From assembly GCF_005222915.1 (NCBI RefSeq), contig NZ_STFX01000006.1, positions 203,623-267,622 of the forward strand: a stretch of DNA of 64,000 bases. The letters run 5' to 3'. The stretch's first letter is position 1, and the number at the start of each line of letters is the position of its first letter. This DNA comes from Rhizobium sp. FKL33. GTDB lineage: Bacteria > Pseudomonadota > Alphaproteobacteria > Rhizobiales > Rhizobiaceae. Below, piece by piece: positions 8,130 through 15,073 of this stretch. The notes beneath the pieces were generated by a model. The model was not told where the DNA came from. It saw nothing but the letters and a program-made list of their open reading frames with translations, and ran no database searches. Both the position numbers and the translations under genes were made by a program.

Positions 8130-8250
8130 TTTGCATGGAATGCGAGGCCGTTGAACGTGCAATGTCCTGCCTCTCGCAGCGATCGATGCGAAGGCCGCCG
8201 TCCTCGAAAACACCTATATCTGTAATGGCTTGATCAGCCCGCGTCTGATT

Positions 8251-8266
8251 TGGCACGGCGCTTGCT
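8251..8266 (+). promoter_or_regulatory. Sigma54 promoter of the nitrate operon (nrtA onward)
   Basis: TGGCACGGCGCTTGCT is an essentially perfect -24/-12 element (TGGCAC-N5-TTGCT), with GG at 8252-8253 and GC at 8264-8265. The transcript should start near 8277, giving a leader of about 178 nt before nrtA. Confidence 0.88.
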
Positions 8267-8283
8267 TGACAATGTTTGTCTGC

Positions 8284-8325
8284 GGTCAACGGCGACCAAG
8301 GACGGATGAGCGCCCTGTGTGGCGC
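8284..8325 (+). promoter_or_regulatory. NasT (ANTAR)-type two-hairpin leader RNA
   Basis: Two short stem-loops with six-base loops follow the predicted transcription start. P1 is GGTC-AACGGC-GACC (8284-8297), whose loop has the A1 and G4 that ANTAR proteins prefer. P2 is GCGCC-CTGTGT-GGCGC (8310-8325), with the right geometry but without A1/G4. They are 12 nt apart and lie upstream of a terminator-like hairpin, the arrangement expected for NasT-mediated antitermination. Confidence 0.6.
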
Positions 8326-8360
8326 AGATAACCATCAGACACCGACGTCGCAGGCTCTTT

Positions 8361-8414
8361 TGCCGTCCGGCTCCTCCCGCCCGGACCTGGCAGATCAGCA
8401 CGCGGCGTTTTTTT
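8361..8414 (+). terminator. Candidate leader terminator ahead of nrtA
   Basis: A strong hairpin, TGCC-GTCCGG / CCGGAC-(CT)-GGCA (8361-8392), is followed by a GC-rich segment and a run of seven T (8408-8414). This is likely the attenuator that NasT relieves. The U-run is 15 bases from this stem, so the actual terminator may use a longer pairing involving the GCGGCG at 8402-8407. Confidence 0.5.
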
Positions 8415-8454
8415 GTTTTCCGAATTCCGTCGGACTCCAGAGGGACCAAGACCC

Positions 8455-9753
8455 ATGACGAAGAATACAGGAATGACCATCAGCCGGCGTCGGATCCTCA
8501 AGGCCGGCTCTGCAGCCGCCCTCCTCGGCGCCGTGCGCCTTGCTTTCCCGTCTGGCGCATTCGCCGCATCATCCGGACCTGAGGTCACGGGCGTCAAGCT
8601 CGGTTTCATCGCGCTCACCGACGCAGCCCCGCTGATCATCGCCAAGGAGAAGGGCCTGTTCGAAAAGCATGGCCTGCCGGATGTGGAGGTGTTGAAACAG
8701 GCTTCCTGGGGCGCCACCCGCGACAATCTCGTGCTCGGCGGCGAGGCCAACGGCATCGACGGCGCGCATATCCTGACGCCGATGCCCTATCTCATCTCCA
8801 CCGGCAAGGTGACCCAAAACAAAGTGCCGGTGCCAATGTCGATCATCGCCCGCCTCAATCTCGACAGCCAGGGCATATCGGTCGCAAAGGAATATGCCGA
8901 CACCGGCGTCCAGCTCGATGCGTCCAAACTGAAGGAGGCTTTCGCGGCCAAGAAGGCGGCTGGCGGCGAGGTCAAGGTCGCAATGACCTTCCCCGGCGGC
9001 ACGCACGACCTCTGGATCCGCTACTGGCTCGCCGCCGGCGGCATCGATCCGGACAAGGACGTCTCCACCATCGTCGTGCCGCCGCCGCAGATGGTCGCCA
9101 ATATGAAGGTCGGCAATATGGACGCCTTCTGCGTCGGGGAGCCCTGGAACGAGCAACTCGTCAATCAGGGCATCGGCTTTACCGCCTGCACCACCGGCGA
9201 ACTCTGGAAGGGCCATCCAGAAAAGGCGCTGGCGCTCCGCTCCGACTGGATCGAAAAACACCCGAACGCGACCAAGGCGCTGATGATGGCCGTGATGGAA
9301 GCCCAGATCTGGGCCGACAGCATGGACAACAAGGAAGAACTCTCGACCATTCTCGGCAAGCGCCAGTGGTTCAACGTGCCGCCCAAGGATGTCGCCGGCC
9401 GCCTCAAGGGCACGATCAATTACGGCAATGGCCGCGTCCTCGAAAACACCGGGCTCGAGATGAAGTTCTGGAAGGACCACGCCTCCTATCCCTTCAAGAG
9501 CCATGACGCCTGGTTCCTGACCGAAAATGTCCGCTGGGGCAAATTCGCGCCCGACACCGATATCAAGGCTTTGGTCGACAAGGTCAACCGCGAGGACATC
9601 TGGCGCGCCGCCGCCAAGGACCTCGGCGTCGCCACAGCCGACATCCCCGCATCGACATCGCGCGGCAAGGAGACATTCTTCGATGGCAAGGTCTTCGATC
9701 CGGAAAATCCGCAGGCCTATCTCGACAGCCTGATCATCAAAGCCAGCGCGTGA
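8455..9753 (+). CDS. nrtA: Nitrate ABC transporter substrate-binding protein NrtA
   Basis: Periplasmic nitrate/nitrite-binding protein of the NrtA/CmpA family, 432 aa. It has a Tat signal (ISRRRILKAGSAAALLGAV, then a hydrophobic core ending at GAFAASS). The body contains GFIALTDAAPLIIAKEKGLF, WGATRDNLVLG and FCVGEPWNEQLV, matching the family. The start at 8455 keeps the Tat signal with AGAGGG upstream; ATG 8473 has poor spacing. First structural gene after the sigma54 promoter and attenuator. Confidence 0.93.
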   Translation: MTKNTGMTISRRRILKAGSAAALLGAVRLAFPSGAFAASSGPEVTGVKLGFIALTDAAPLIIAKEKGLFEKHGLPDVEVLKQASWGATRDNLVLGGEANGIDGAHILTPMPYLISTGKVTQNKVPVPMSIIARLNLDSQGISVAKEYADTGVQLDASKLKEAFAAKKAAGGEVKVAMTFPGGTHDLWIRYWLAAGGIDPDKDVSTIVVPPPQMVANMKVGNMDAFCVGEPWNEQLVNQGIGFTACTTGELWKGHPEKALALRSDWIEKHPNATKALMMAVMEAQIWADSMDNKEELSTILGKRQWFNVPPKDVAGRLKGTINYGNGRVLENTGLEMKFWKDHASYPFKSHDAWFLTENVRWGKFAPDTDIKALVDKVNREDIWRAAAKDLGVATADIPASTSRGKETFFDGKVFDPENPQAYLDSLIIKASA

Positions 9754-9760
9754 TGCAGTT

Positions 9761-9790
9761 TCGCCCTTCGCTCCTTGCTGCGAAGGGCGA
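9761..9790 (+). other. Perfect 11-bp hairpin between nrtA and nrtB
   Basis: TCGCCCTTCGC (9761-9771) and GCGAAGGGCGA (9780-9790) pair perfectly around an 8-base loop just after the nrtA stop. No T-run follows. Such hairpins after a binding-protein gene usually protect the upstream mRNA and give higher binding-protein than permease levels. Confidence 0.75.
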
Positions 9791-9829
9791 CGCCGCACCG
9801 GCCGACATCGCTCGAACGAGGACCAAACC

Positions 9830-10732
9830 ATGACTGCCACCGCTCGAAAAAGCACTCCTGAACCGGCTGCGGCCTCCCTCGCCGCCAAAAGCGGCGCGGC
9901 CGTCGTTCGGATGACCCCGCCCTCAGCGCGCCGTTTCAAGCTGGCGCCCACCATCAGATCGGTTTCGCATTCGGTTCTGCCGCCGCTTGTCGTGCTGATC
10001 GCGCTCCTGGGCCTGTGGCAGATCCTCTGTTCCGGCCCGGGCGCGACGCTTCCGCCGCCATCCCAGGTCTGGATCGACAGCTATGATCTGATCGCCTATC
10101 CATTTTTCGATTATGGCTCGCAGGACATCGGCCTCGCCTGGCGCGTGCTGATCTCGCTGCAGCGCGTCGCGGTCGGCTTCGGGCTTGCGGCCATTGTCGG
10201 CGTGTTTCTCGGCGCCGTTGTCGGTCAATCGGTCTGGGCCATGCGGGGTCTCGATCCGATCTTCCAGATCCTGCGCACTGTGCCGCCGCTTGCCTGGCTG
10301 CCGCTGTCTCTTGCGGCCTTTCAGAATTCCAATCCCTCGGCGATCTTCGTGATCTTCATCACCTCGATCTGGCCCGTCATCATCAACACGGCCGTCGGCG
10401 TGCGCAACATCCCCGACGATTATCGCAACATTGCCCGCGTGCTCCGGCTCAATCCGCTGGAATTCTTCTTCAAGATCATGATTCCGGCCGCAGCCCCCTA
10501 CATCTTCACCGGCTTGCGGATCGGCGTCGGCCTGTCCTGGCTCGCCATCGTCGCAGCCGAAATGCTGACCGGCGGCGTCGGCATCGGCTTCTTCATCTGG
10601 GATGCGTGGAATTCCTCCCGCCTCTCCGACATCATCGTGGCGCTCGCCTATATCGGCGTGACCGGCTTCGTCCTCGACAAGCTCGTCGCCCTCGTCGGCA
10701 GCGTCGTCACCCGCGGCACCGCCAAGAACTGA
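9830..10732 (+). CDS. nrtB: Nitrate ABC transporter permease NrtB
   Basis: 300-aa integral membrane permease of the NrtB/SsuC (BPD_transp_1) family with about six hydrophobic segments, the first at residues 45-65 after a hydrophilic Ala-rich N-terminal tail. The EAA-type loop lies around DYRNIARVLRLNPLEFFFKIMIPAAAPYI. The segment LSWLAIVAAEMLTGGVGIGFFIWDAWN is typical of NrtB. It sits 76 bases after nrtA and 12 before nrtC. Confidence 0.93.
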   Translation: MTATARKSTPEPAAASLAAKSGAAVVRMTPPSARRFKLAPTIRSVSHSVLPPLVVLIALLGLWQILCSGPGATLPPPSQVWIDSYDLIAYPFFDYGSQDIGLAWRVLISLQRVAVGFGLAAIVGVFLGAVVGQSVWAMRGLDPIFQILRTVPPLAWLPLSLAAFQNSNPSAIFVIFITSIWPVIINTAVGVRNIPDDYRNIARVLRLNPLEFFFKIMIPAAAPYIFTGLRIGVGLSWLAIVAAEMLTGGVGIGFFIWDAWNSSRLSDIIVALAYIGVTGFVLDKLVALVGSVVTRGTAKN

Positions 10733-10744
10733 GGAGACGAGCCC

Positions 10745-11542
10745 ATGACCGCCTATCTCAAGATCGACCATATCGACAAAAGTTTCGAACGCGGCGGCGC
10801 CCGCACGGATGTGCTCAAGGACGTGACGCTGACCATCGATAAAGGCGAATTCGTCTCGATCATTGGCCATTCCGGCTGCGGAAAGTCGACCCTTCTCAAC
10901 CTGATCGCCGGATTGACGCGGGTCACGGCGGGAGCGGTGCTCTTGGAAAACCAGGAGGTCAACGCGCCCGGTCCCGAGCGCGCCGTCGTTTTCCAAAACC
11001 ATTCTTTGCTGCCCTGGCTGACGGTCTATGAGAACGTCAATCTCGCTGTGTCCAAGGTCTTCGCCGGCAAGAAGAGCAAGGCCGAAAAGCATGATTGGGT
11101 GATGCGCAATCTCGACCTCGTGCAGATGGCGCATGCGAAAGACAAGCGGCCCGCCGAAATCTCCGGCGGCATGAAGCAGCGTGTGGGCATTGCCCGGGCG
11201 CTGGCCATGGAGCCAAAAATCCTGTTGCTCGACGAGCCCTTCGGCGCGTTGGACGCGCTCACCCGAGCTCATCTGCAGGATGCGGTGATGGAGATCCACT
11301 CCCGGCTCGGCAATACGATGATCATGATCACCCATGACGTCGACGAGGCCGTGCTCCTGTCTGATCGCATCGTCATGATGACCAACGGCCCCGCCGCCCG
11401 CATCGGCGAGATTCTGGACGTCCCGATCCCGCGTCCACGCGACCGCATCGCGCTCGCCGCCGACCGAACCTATCTCAAATCCCGCGAAGCCGTGTTGAAG
11501 TTCCTCTACGAACGTCACCGCTTCGTCGAAGCTGCGGAGTAA
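10745..11542 (+). CDS. nrtC: Nitrate ABC transporter ATPase (NrtC/NrtD type)
   Basis: 265-aa ATPase with Walker A GHSGCGKST (near 45), the Q-loop FQNHSLLPWLTVYEN, signature ISGGMKQRVGIARALAM, Walker B ILLLDEPFGALD and the H-loop ITHDVDEAV. Only the nucleotide-binding domain is present; the extra NrtA-like regulatory domain of cyanobacterial NrtC is missing, so it is NrtD-like in architecture. GAGGAGACGAG precedes the ATG. nirB begins 6 bases downstream. Confidence 0.92.
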   Translation: MTAYLKIDHIDKSFERGGARTDVLKDVTLTIDKGEFVSIIGHSGCGKSTLLNLIAGLTRVTAGAVLLENQEVNAPGPERAVVFQNHSLLPWLTVYENVNLAVSKVFAGKKSKAEKHDWVMRNLDLVQMAHAKDKRPAEISGGMKQRVGIARALAMEPKILLLDEPFGALDALTRAHLQDAVMEIHSRLGNTMIMITHDVDEAVLLSDRIVMMTNGPAARIGEILDVPIPRPRDRIALAADRTYLKSREAVLKFLYERHRFVEAAE

Positions 11543-11547
11543 TCACC

Positions 11548-13995
11548 ATGGCGCAAAAACTTGTGATCATCGGCAATGGCATGGCCCCCGGCCGCATGCT
11601 GGAGGAGCTGTTCGAAAAAGCCCCGGGCCTGTTCGACGTGACCATTTTCAACGCCGAGCCGCGCGTCAATTACGACCGCATCATGCTTTCGCCGGTTCTC
11701 TCCGGCGAAAAGGCCTATGAGGACATCGTCATCCATAATGACGACTGGTACGCCGCCCATGGCGTGACCCTCCACAAGGGCGCGAAAGTCACCCAGATCG
11801 ACCGCCACGCCAAGACAGTCACCACCGCCAATGGCGTGACGGCGCCTTATGACAAACTCGTTATCGCCACGGGTTCGCTGCCCTTCATCATCCCGGTTCC
11901 CGGCCATCAATTGCCCGGCGTACTGGCTTACCGCGACCTCGACGACGTCGAGAAGATGCTGGAGATCGCCAAGGGCAAAGGGCGCGCGATCGTCATCGGC
12001 GCCGGGCTTCTCGGGCTTGAGGCCGCCTACGGCCTGAAGCGCCAGGGCATGGAGGTCACAGTCATCCATCTGATGCCGACGATCATGGAGCGGCAGCTCG
12101 ACCCGGCTGCGGCCTATCTGCTCGAAAAGGCGCTTACCGAGCGCGGCATCGAGATCATCACCAAGGCCAACACCAGGCAGATCCTCGGCGCGGAAAAGGT
12201 CGAAGGCATCGAGCTGGAAGATGGTCGCGTCATCTCGGGCGACATGGTGGTGATGGCGGTCGGCATCCGTCCGGCATCGAGCCTCGCCAAGGAGGCAGGT
12301 CTCGCCGTCAACCGCGGCATTGTCGTCGATGACGGCATGATGACATCGGACCCCAACATCTTCGCGCTCGGCGAATGCGCCGAACATCGCGGGACGTGCT
12401 ATGGCCTGGTTGCGCCGCTCTATGAGGCGGCTCGGGTTCTGGCCGATCGGCTCACCGACGGTTCATCCGAATATCATGGCTCCGTCGTCAACACGAAGCT
12501 CAAGGTCACCGGCATCAACCTGTTCTCCGCCGGCGACTTCGCGGAGGCGCCCGATCGGGAAGAGATCGTGCTGCGGGACGCCTCGGCAGGAGTCTACAAA
12601 CGCCTCGTGCTCAAGGACAACAAGATCCTCGGCGCCGTGCTCTATGGCGATACTGCGGATGGCTCCTGGTTCTTCGACCTGATGAAGCGCGGAACCGACG
12701 TTTCAACTATGCGCGAAACCCTGATCTTCGGCCAGTCCTTCCAGGGGGGCGCTCCGCTGGACCCTATGGCGGCCGTTGCAGCCTTGCCGGATGATGCGGA
12801 AATCTGCGGCTGCAACGGCGTATGCAAGGGCAAGATCACCTCGGCGATCACGGCCAAGGGCCTGACGACGCTCGACGGCGTCCGCGCCCACACCAAGGCC
12901 TCCGCCTCCTGCGGCAATTGCACCGGCCTTGTCGAACAGCTGATGTCGCTGACATTGGGTGACGCCTATAACCCCGCCGCTGTGACGCCGATGTGCGCCT
13001 GCACCGAACTCGGCCATGACGATGTCCGCCGCCTGATCAAGGCCAAAAGTCTGAAGACCATTCCCGCCGTCATGCAGGAACTGGAGTGGAAAACCTCCTG
13101 CGGCTGCGCCAAATGCCGGCCGGCGCTCAACTACTATCTCGTCTGCGATTGGCCCGACGAATACGCCGATGACTATCAGTCGCGGTTCGTCAATGAGCGC
13201 GTTCACGCCAATATCCAGAAGGACGGCACCTATTCGGTGGTTCCGCGGATGTGGGGCGGCGTGACCAACGCGGCCGAACTGCGCGCCATCGCCGATGTGG
13301 TCGACAAGTTCGAGATACCGCTGGTGAAGGTCACCGGTGGCCAGCGCATCGATCTCCTGGGCATCGAGAAGGAAGATCTGCCCGCCGTCTGGGCCGACCT
13401 CGGCAAAGCCGGCTTCGTCTCGGGCCAGGCCTACGCCAAGGGCCTGCGCACGGTGAAGACCTGTGTCGGCGAACAATGGTGCCGCTTCGGAACGCAGGAT
13501 TCGACAGGGCTCGGCATCCGCATCGAAAAATTCATGTGGGGCTCCTGGACGCCGGCCAAGCTCAAGCTTGCCGTCTCGGGCTGTCCGCGCAACTGCGCGG
13601 AAGCGACCTGCAAGGATATCGGCGTCATCTGCGTGGATTCCGGCTTCGAGATCCATTTCGCCGGCGCCGCCGGGCTCGACATCAAGGGCACCGATGTTCT
13701 CGGCCTCGTGAAGACGGAAGACGAGGCGCTGGAGCATATCGTGGCGCTGACGCAGATGTATCGCGAACAGGCGCGCTATCTCGAACGCATCTACAAATGG
13801 GCCAAGCGCATCGGCCATGACGAGATCCGCCGGCAGATCATGGAGGATCACGACAAGCGGCGCGCCTATTTCGACCGCTTCGTCTTCAGCCAGAAGTTCG
13901 CCCAGGTCGATCCCTGGTCGGAGCGCGTCTCCGGCAAGGACAAGCACGAGTTCAAGCCGATGGCGACCATCGGCTTCCATCAGGCGGCGGAGTGA
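11548..13995 (+). CDS. nirB: Assimilatory nitrite reductase [NAD(P)H] large subunit NirB
   Basis: 815 aa; reduces nitrite to ammonia in six one-electron steps. In order: FAD/NAD-binding oxidoreductase domains (IIGNGMAPGRMLEELFE at the N-terminus, second Rossmann IVIGAGLLGLEAAYGL near 150), BFD-type [2Fe-2S] regions (CGCNGVCKG near 420, CGNC near 454, CGCAKC near 516), then the sulfite/nitrite reductase domain. Siroheme/4Fe-4S ligands are CVGEQWC (near 638) and GCPRNC (near 677). Needs siroheme, made by cysG downstream. Complete, with no truncation. Confidence 0.96.
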   Translation: MAQKLVIIGNGMAPGRMLEELFEKAPGLFDVTIFNAEPRVNYDRIMLSPVLSGEKAYEDIVIHNDDWYAAHGVTLHKGAKVTQIDRHAKTVTTANGVTAPYDKLVIATGSLPFIIPVPGHQLPGVLAYRDLDDVEKMLEIAKGKGRAIVIGAGLLGLEAAYGLKRQGMEVTVIHLMPTIMERQLDPAAAYLLEKALTERGIEIITKANTRQILGAEKVEGIELEDGRVISGDMVVMAVGIRPASSLAKEAGLAVNRGIVVDDGMMTSDPNIFALGECAEHRGTCYGLVAPLYEAARVLADRLTDGSSEYHGSVVNTKLKVTGINLFSAGDFAEAPDREEIVLRDASAGVYKRLVLKDNKILGAVLYGDTADGSWFFDLMKRGTDVSTMRETLIFGQSFQGGAPLDPMAAVAALPDDAEICGCNGVCKGKITSAITAKGLTTLDGVRAHTKASASCGNCTGLVEQLMSLTLGDAYNPAAVTPMCACTELGHDDVRRLIKAKSLKTIPAVMQELEWKTSCGCAKCRPALNYYLVCDWPDEYADDYQSRFVNERVHANIQKDGTYSVVPRMWGGVTNAAELRAIADVVDKFEIPLVKVTGGQRIDLLGIEKEDLPAVWADLGKAGFVSGQAYAKGLRTVKTCVGEQWCRFGTQDSTGLGIRIEKFMWGSWTPAKLKLAVSGCPRNCAEATCKDIGVICVDSGFEIHFAGAAGLDIKGTDVLGLVKTEDEALEHIVALTQMYREQARYLERIYKWAKRIGHDEIRRQIMEDHDKRRAYFDRFVFSQKFAQVDPWSERVSGKDKHEFKPMATIGFHQAAE

Positions 13996-13999
13996 GATC

Positions 14000-14335
14000 A
14001 TGGACAGCAACTGGATCGCAATCGGCCATATCGACGACATTCCGCTGCGCGGCGCCCGCTGTGTGAAGACGCCGCAAGGCAAGATCGCCGTCTTCCGCAC
14101 CGCTGAAAACGAGGTCTTCGCCATCGACGATCATTGCCCGCACAAAGGCGGGCCGCTCAGCCAGGGCATCGTGCATGGCAAATCCGTCACCTGCCCGCTG
14201 CACAACTGGGTGATTTCGCTTGAAAGCGGCCAAGCGCTCGGCGCGGATGACGGCGCGGTCCGCACCATGCCGGTGCGCAACGTCGACGGACGTCTGTCGA
14301 TCCGACTTACGCCCGTGATGATGGCGGCGGAATAA
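14000..14335 (+). CDS. nirD: Nitrite reductase small subunit NirD (Rieske-type)
   Basis: 111-aa partner of NirB. The fold is Rieske-like and the cluster ligands are all visible: C46-P-H48 in DDHCPHKGG and C65-P-L-H68 in VTCPLHNW, so this NirD can probably bind a [2Fe-2S] cluster. The ATG at 14000 follows the nirB stop by a few bases. An upstream in-frame extension inside nirB exists but has no support. Next on this strand is nasA, after an inverted hicAB insertion. Confidence 0.93.
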   Translation: MDSNWIAIGHIDDIPLRGARCVKTPQGKIAVFRTAENEVFAIDDHCPHKGGPLSQGIVHGKSVTCPLHNWVISLESGQALGADDGAVRTMPVRNVDGRLSIRLTPVMMAAE

Positions 14336-14337
14336 TG

Positions 14338-14742
14338 TCAGCTCGCCGCCTCGATCTCTTTGCGGGCGCAACTGGCGAGGAAGGCAGAACGCGTCAGCCC
14401 GCGCCGCGCCGCCGTCTCGTCGATGGCTCTCAACGTACCCGCTTCAAACGTGACATTGGCGCGCACGATGCGGCTGTCATCCTCGATCAGTGGAATGCGG
14501 ATCAGAAACGCGCCCTCGCCCAGCTCCTCACGCACATCATCGCGCGCCAGGATCGCCTCCAGGGACGAGGCTTCAGGCAAGACTTCGTCCTCCGCCCAGA
14601 GTTGCAGCGCCTCGATGGCGTTGCCGATAATGTCCGCCTCCTCGTCCGCCGCCGAGAACACCTGCGGAAGATCAGGGAATGCGATCCCGAACGCCGATTG
14701 CGGGTCTTTGTGAACGAGGGCGAAATAGCTGCGCATGGTCAT
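14338..14742 (-). CDS. hicB: HicB-type antitoxin (RNase H-like domain plus ribbon-helix-helix)
   Basis: 134-aa antitoxin. The N-terminal HicB domain starts MRSYFALVHKDPQSAFGIAFPDLPQVFSAAD; the C-terminal part (RIVRANVTFEAGTLRAIDETAARRGLTRSAFL) is a DNA-binding ribbon-helix-helix segment that would autorepress the pair. The ATG at 14742 overlaps the hicA stop (ATGA), so toxin and antitoxin are coupled; ATG 14748 or 14736 are alternatives. Convergent with nirD with a 2-base gap, and opposite to the surrounding nitrate genes. Confidence 0.9.
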   Translation of the reverse strand: MTMRSYFALVHKDPQSAFGIAFPDLPQVFSAADEEADIIGNAIEALQLWAEDEVLPEASSLEAILARDDVREELGEGAFLIRIPLIEDDSRIVRANVTFEAGTLRAIDETAARRGLTRSAFLASCARKEIEAAS

Positions 14743-14921
14743 ATCCATCCTGCCTGCCGGGCAATGCTGCGCGCAGTGCCGATGGGCAGGTCCTTCTTGG
14801 GGTGGGGAACGATGACGGTTCGACCGTCCTTGCGGAACTTGTGGTGCGATCCCTTGACCGCCACCAGCTCGAAACCGTCATCCTTGAGACGCTGGATGAT
14901 CTTTCGGCTGTCGCACTCCAT
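14739..14921 (-). CDS. hicA: HicA-type mRNA interferase toxin
   Basis: 60-aa toxin with the double-stranded-RNA-binding-like HicA fold: DGFELVAVKGSHHKFRKDG, with the catalytic His in GSHH (H26/H27), and the typical ending VPHPKKDLPIGTARSIARQAG. First gene of the pair, as usual for hicAB. An AT-rich stretch (14941-14960, ATATATATACACACG) just upstream is the likely promoter and self-operator. Insertion into the nitrate gene string is noted as a finding. Confidence 0.92.
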   Translation of the reverse strand: MECDSRKIIQRLKDDGFELVAVKGSHHKFRKDGRTVIVPHPKKDLPIGTARSIARQAGWI

Positions 14922-15027
14922 GAATTCCCCTTCTGATGCGCATATATATACACACGAATATGGCCTGACGCAACTGTCGCATTTTGCTCGGCCGGTCGTG
15001 ACCGGGCGATGCCGTCATTCCGACCCG

Positions 15028-15050
15028 ATCTCCTCCGTTGAGGGTGAGAT
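15028..15050. repeat. Degenerate copy of the ATCTC...GAGAT palindrome seen at 1.2 kb
   Basis: ATCTCCTCCGTTGAGGGTGA and the following GAT form an imperfect hairpin resembling the arms at 1174-1330. It lies between hicA and nasA. Confidence 0.35.
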
Positions 15051-15073
15051 ACCTGGCACGGCAGGAGGCTTTC

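Noticed and set aside
15051..15066. TGGCACGGCAGG resembling a sigma54 -24 box before nasA
   Set aside because: The -12 GC is absent at the required 10-base spacing (GG found instead), and the stretch contains the nasA ribosome site.
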